This document shows positions 5,729 through 6,254 of a DNA stretch of 6,254 nucleotides, piece by piece; positions within the stretch are counted from its first letter, which is position 1; the number at the start of each line of letters is the position of its first letter. The position numbers and the translations under genes are program-made. Source of the stretch: Lachnospiraceae bacterium (GTDB lineage Bacteria; Bacillota_A; Clostridia; Lachnospirales; Lachnospiraceae); NCBI GenBank assembly GCA_024699595.1, contig JAILPG010000054.1, positions 1 through 6,254 on the forward strand, written 5' to 3'. The notes under the pieces were generated by a model. It did no database searches. It was given only the letters and a program-made list of their open reading frames with translations, and was not told where the DNA came from.

Positions 5729-6254
5729 ATGTGCGGGATATTCGGAGCATTTAATGCAAATATAGATGAGGATCTTGCCGGGAGATGCCTTGACAGGCTG
5801 TCTCACAGGGGACCAGACGACAGGGGACTGTGGCAGGAAAAGGGAGTGACGCTCGGGCACAGAAGGCTTGCCATTCTGGATCTGTCACAAAAGGGCCACC
5901 AGCCGATGTTCTATGCCGATTCCCGTTATGTTCTTGTATATAACGGGGAGATCTACAATTTCCTCGAATTAAGGAAAGAGCTTGAAGGGAAAGGCTATTC
6001 TTTTGAGAGCGATTCCGATTCGGAGGTTCTTTTAGCCTCTTTTTTGTGCTGGGGAGAGGACTGTCTGCCTAAGTTTAACGGAATGTGGGCTTTTCTCCTC
6101 TATGACAGGGAAAAAGAGAGGCTGTTTATGAGCAGGGACCGCTTCGGTATAAAGCCTCTCTATTATACAAAGCTTAAGGGCGGGGACGATTCCTATGCCT
6201 TTGCCTCCGAGATGAAGGCTCTTATGCCGCTTCTTGATGAGGTTAAGCCTAACC
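5729..6254 (+). CDS. asnB: AsnB-type glutamine-hydrolysing asparagine synthetase/amidotransferase, N-terminal part (3' end outside window)
   Basis: The frame opens at ATG 5729 and stays open to the right edge, giving 175 residues of a family usually about 600-630 long. It starts M-C-G-I-F-G, so Cys2 is the N-terminal nucleophile of a class II glutamine amidotransferase after Met removal. Further glutaminase marks are S-H-R-G-P-D-D-R-G (25-33), G-H-R-R-L-A-I-L-D-L-S (43-53), Y-N-G-E-I-Y-N (71-77), D-S-E-V (97-100), F-N-G-M-W-A-F (116-122), and S-R-D-R-F-G-I-K-P-L-Y-Y (135-146). The ATP-binding synthetase domain is outside the window, so the acceptor is unknown. AAGGG (5715-5719) precedes the start by 9 nt, and the gap to the GT is 24 bp. 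Relatives in envelope loci amidate uronic acids or peptidoglycan diaminopimelate rather than make asparagine, and the glycan context makes that a real alternative. The symbol denotes the family, not a proven role. Confidence 0.93.
   Translation, partial: MCGIFGAFNANIDEDLAGRCLDRLSHRGPDDRGLWQEKGVTLGHRRLAILDLSQKGHQPMFYADSRYVLVYNGEIYNFLELRKELEGKGYSFESDSDSEVLLASFLCWGEDCLPKFNGMWAFLLYDREKERLFMSRDRFGIKPLYYTKLKGGDDSYAFASEMKALMPLLDEVKPN

Overview
The window reads as a stretch of a Firmicutes chromosome, most likely a Lachnospiraceae-type clostridium (Butyrivibrio or a relative). This rests on moderate GC content, heavy use of ATA (Ile) and AGG (Arg) codons, purine-rich Shine-Dalgarno sites, and a UPF0371/DUF1846 protein close to the clostridial/streptococcal form. 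The genus is an inference from codon style and gene content, not a database match. No rRNA, tRNA, CRISPR array or mobile element was seen.

Layout. (a) 1-840, plus strand: the C-terminal 279 residues of a UPF0371 (DUF1846) protein, cut by the left edge. (b) 898-1140, plus strand: an 80-residue GlsB/YeaQ/YmgE-type small membrane protein. (c) 1172-3681, minus strand: a two-gene unit, a membrane-anchored SGNH-hydrolase-like protein (2590-3681) followed by an MBOAT O-acyltransferase (1172-2593). Their stop and start codons overlap as ATGA. (d) 3682-3800: a 119-bp divergent intergenic region with a perfect 9-bp inverted repeat (3699-3729). (e) 3801-6254, plus strand: a second unit of a CatB/XAT-type left-handed beta-helix O-acetyltransferase, a GT-A-type glycosyltransferase, and the N-terminal half domain of an AsnB-type glutamine-dependent amidotransferase cut by the right edge.

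How the genes may work together. Everything from 1172 rightward fits building or decorating a surface glycan. The plus-strand unit would act in the cytoplasm: sugar transfer (GT), acetylation of a sugar or precursor (XAT-like), and amide formation (AsnB-like). The minus-strand unit would act at the membrane. By the model established for Dlt-like and MBOAT/SGNH systems, the MBOAT moves an acyl group across the membrane onto a Tyr in its own C-terminal hexapeptide (here F-I-Y-A-G-F), and the SGNH protein's Ser passes it to an extracytoplasmic polymer. The two units diverge from one short region whose inverted repeat could regulate both. The left two genes (UPF0371 and GlsB-like) look like ordinary neighbours with no evident link to the glycan genes.

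No radically new system is visible. The most interesting items are the self-contained acylation module with a non-standard C-terminal shuttle motif, the divergent palindrome, and the AsnB homologue placed beside glycan genes.
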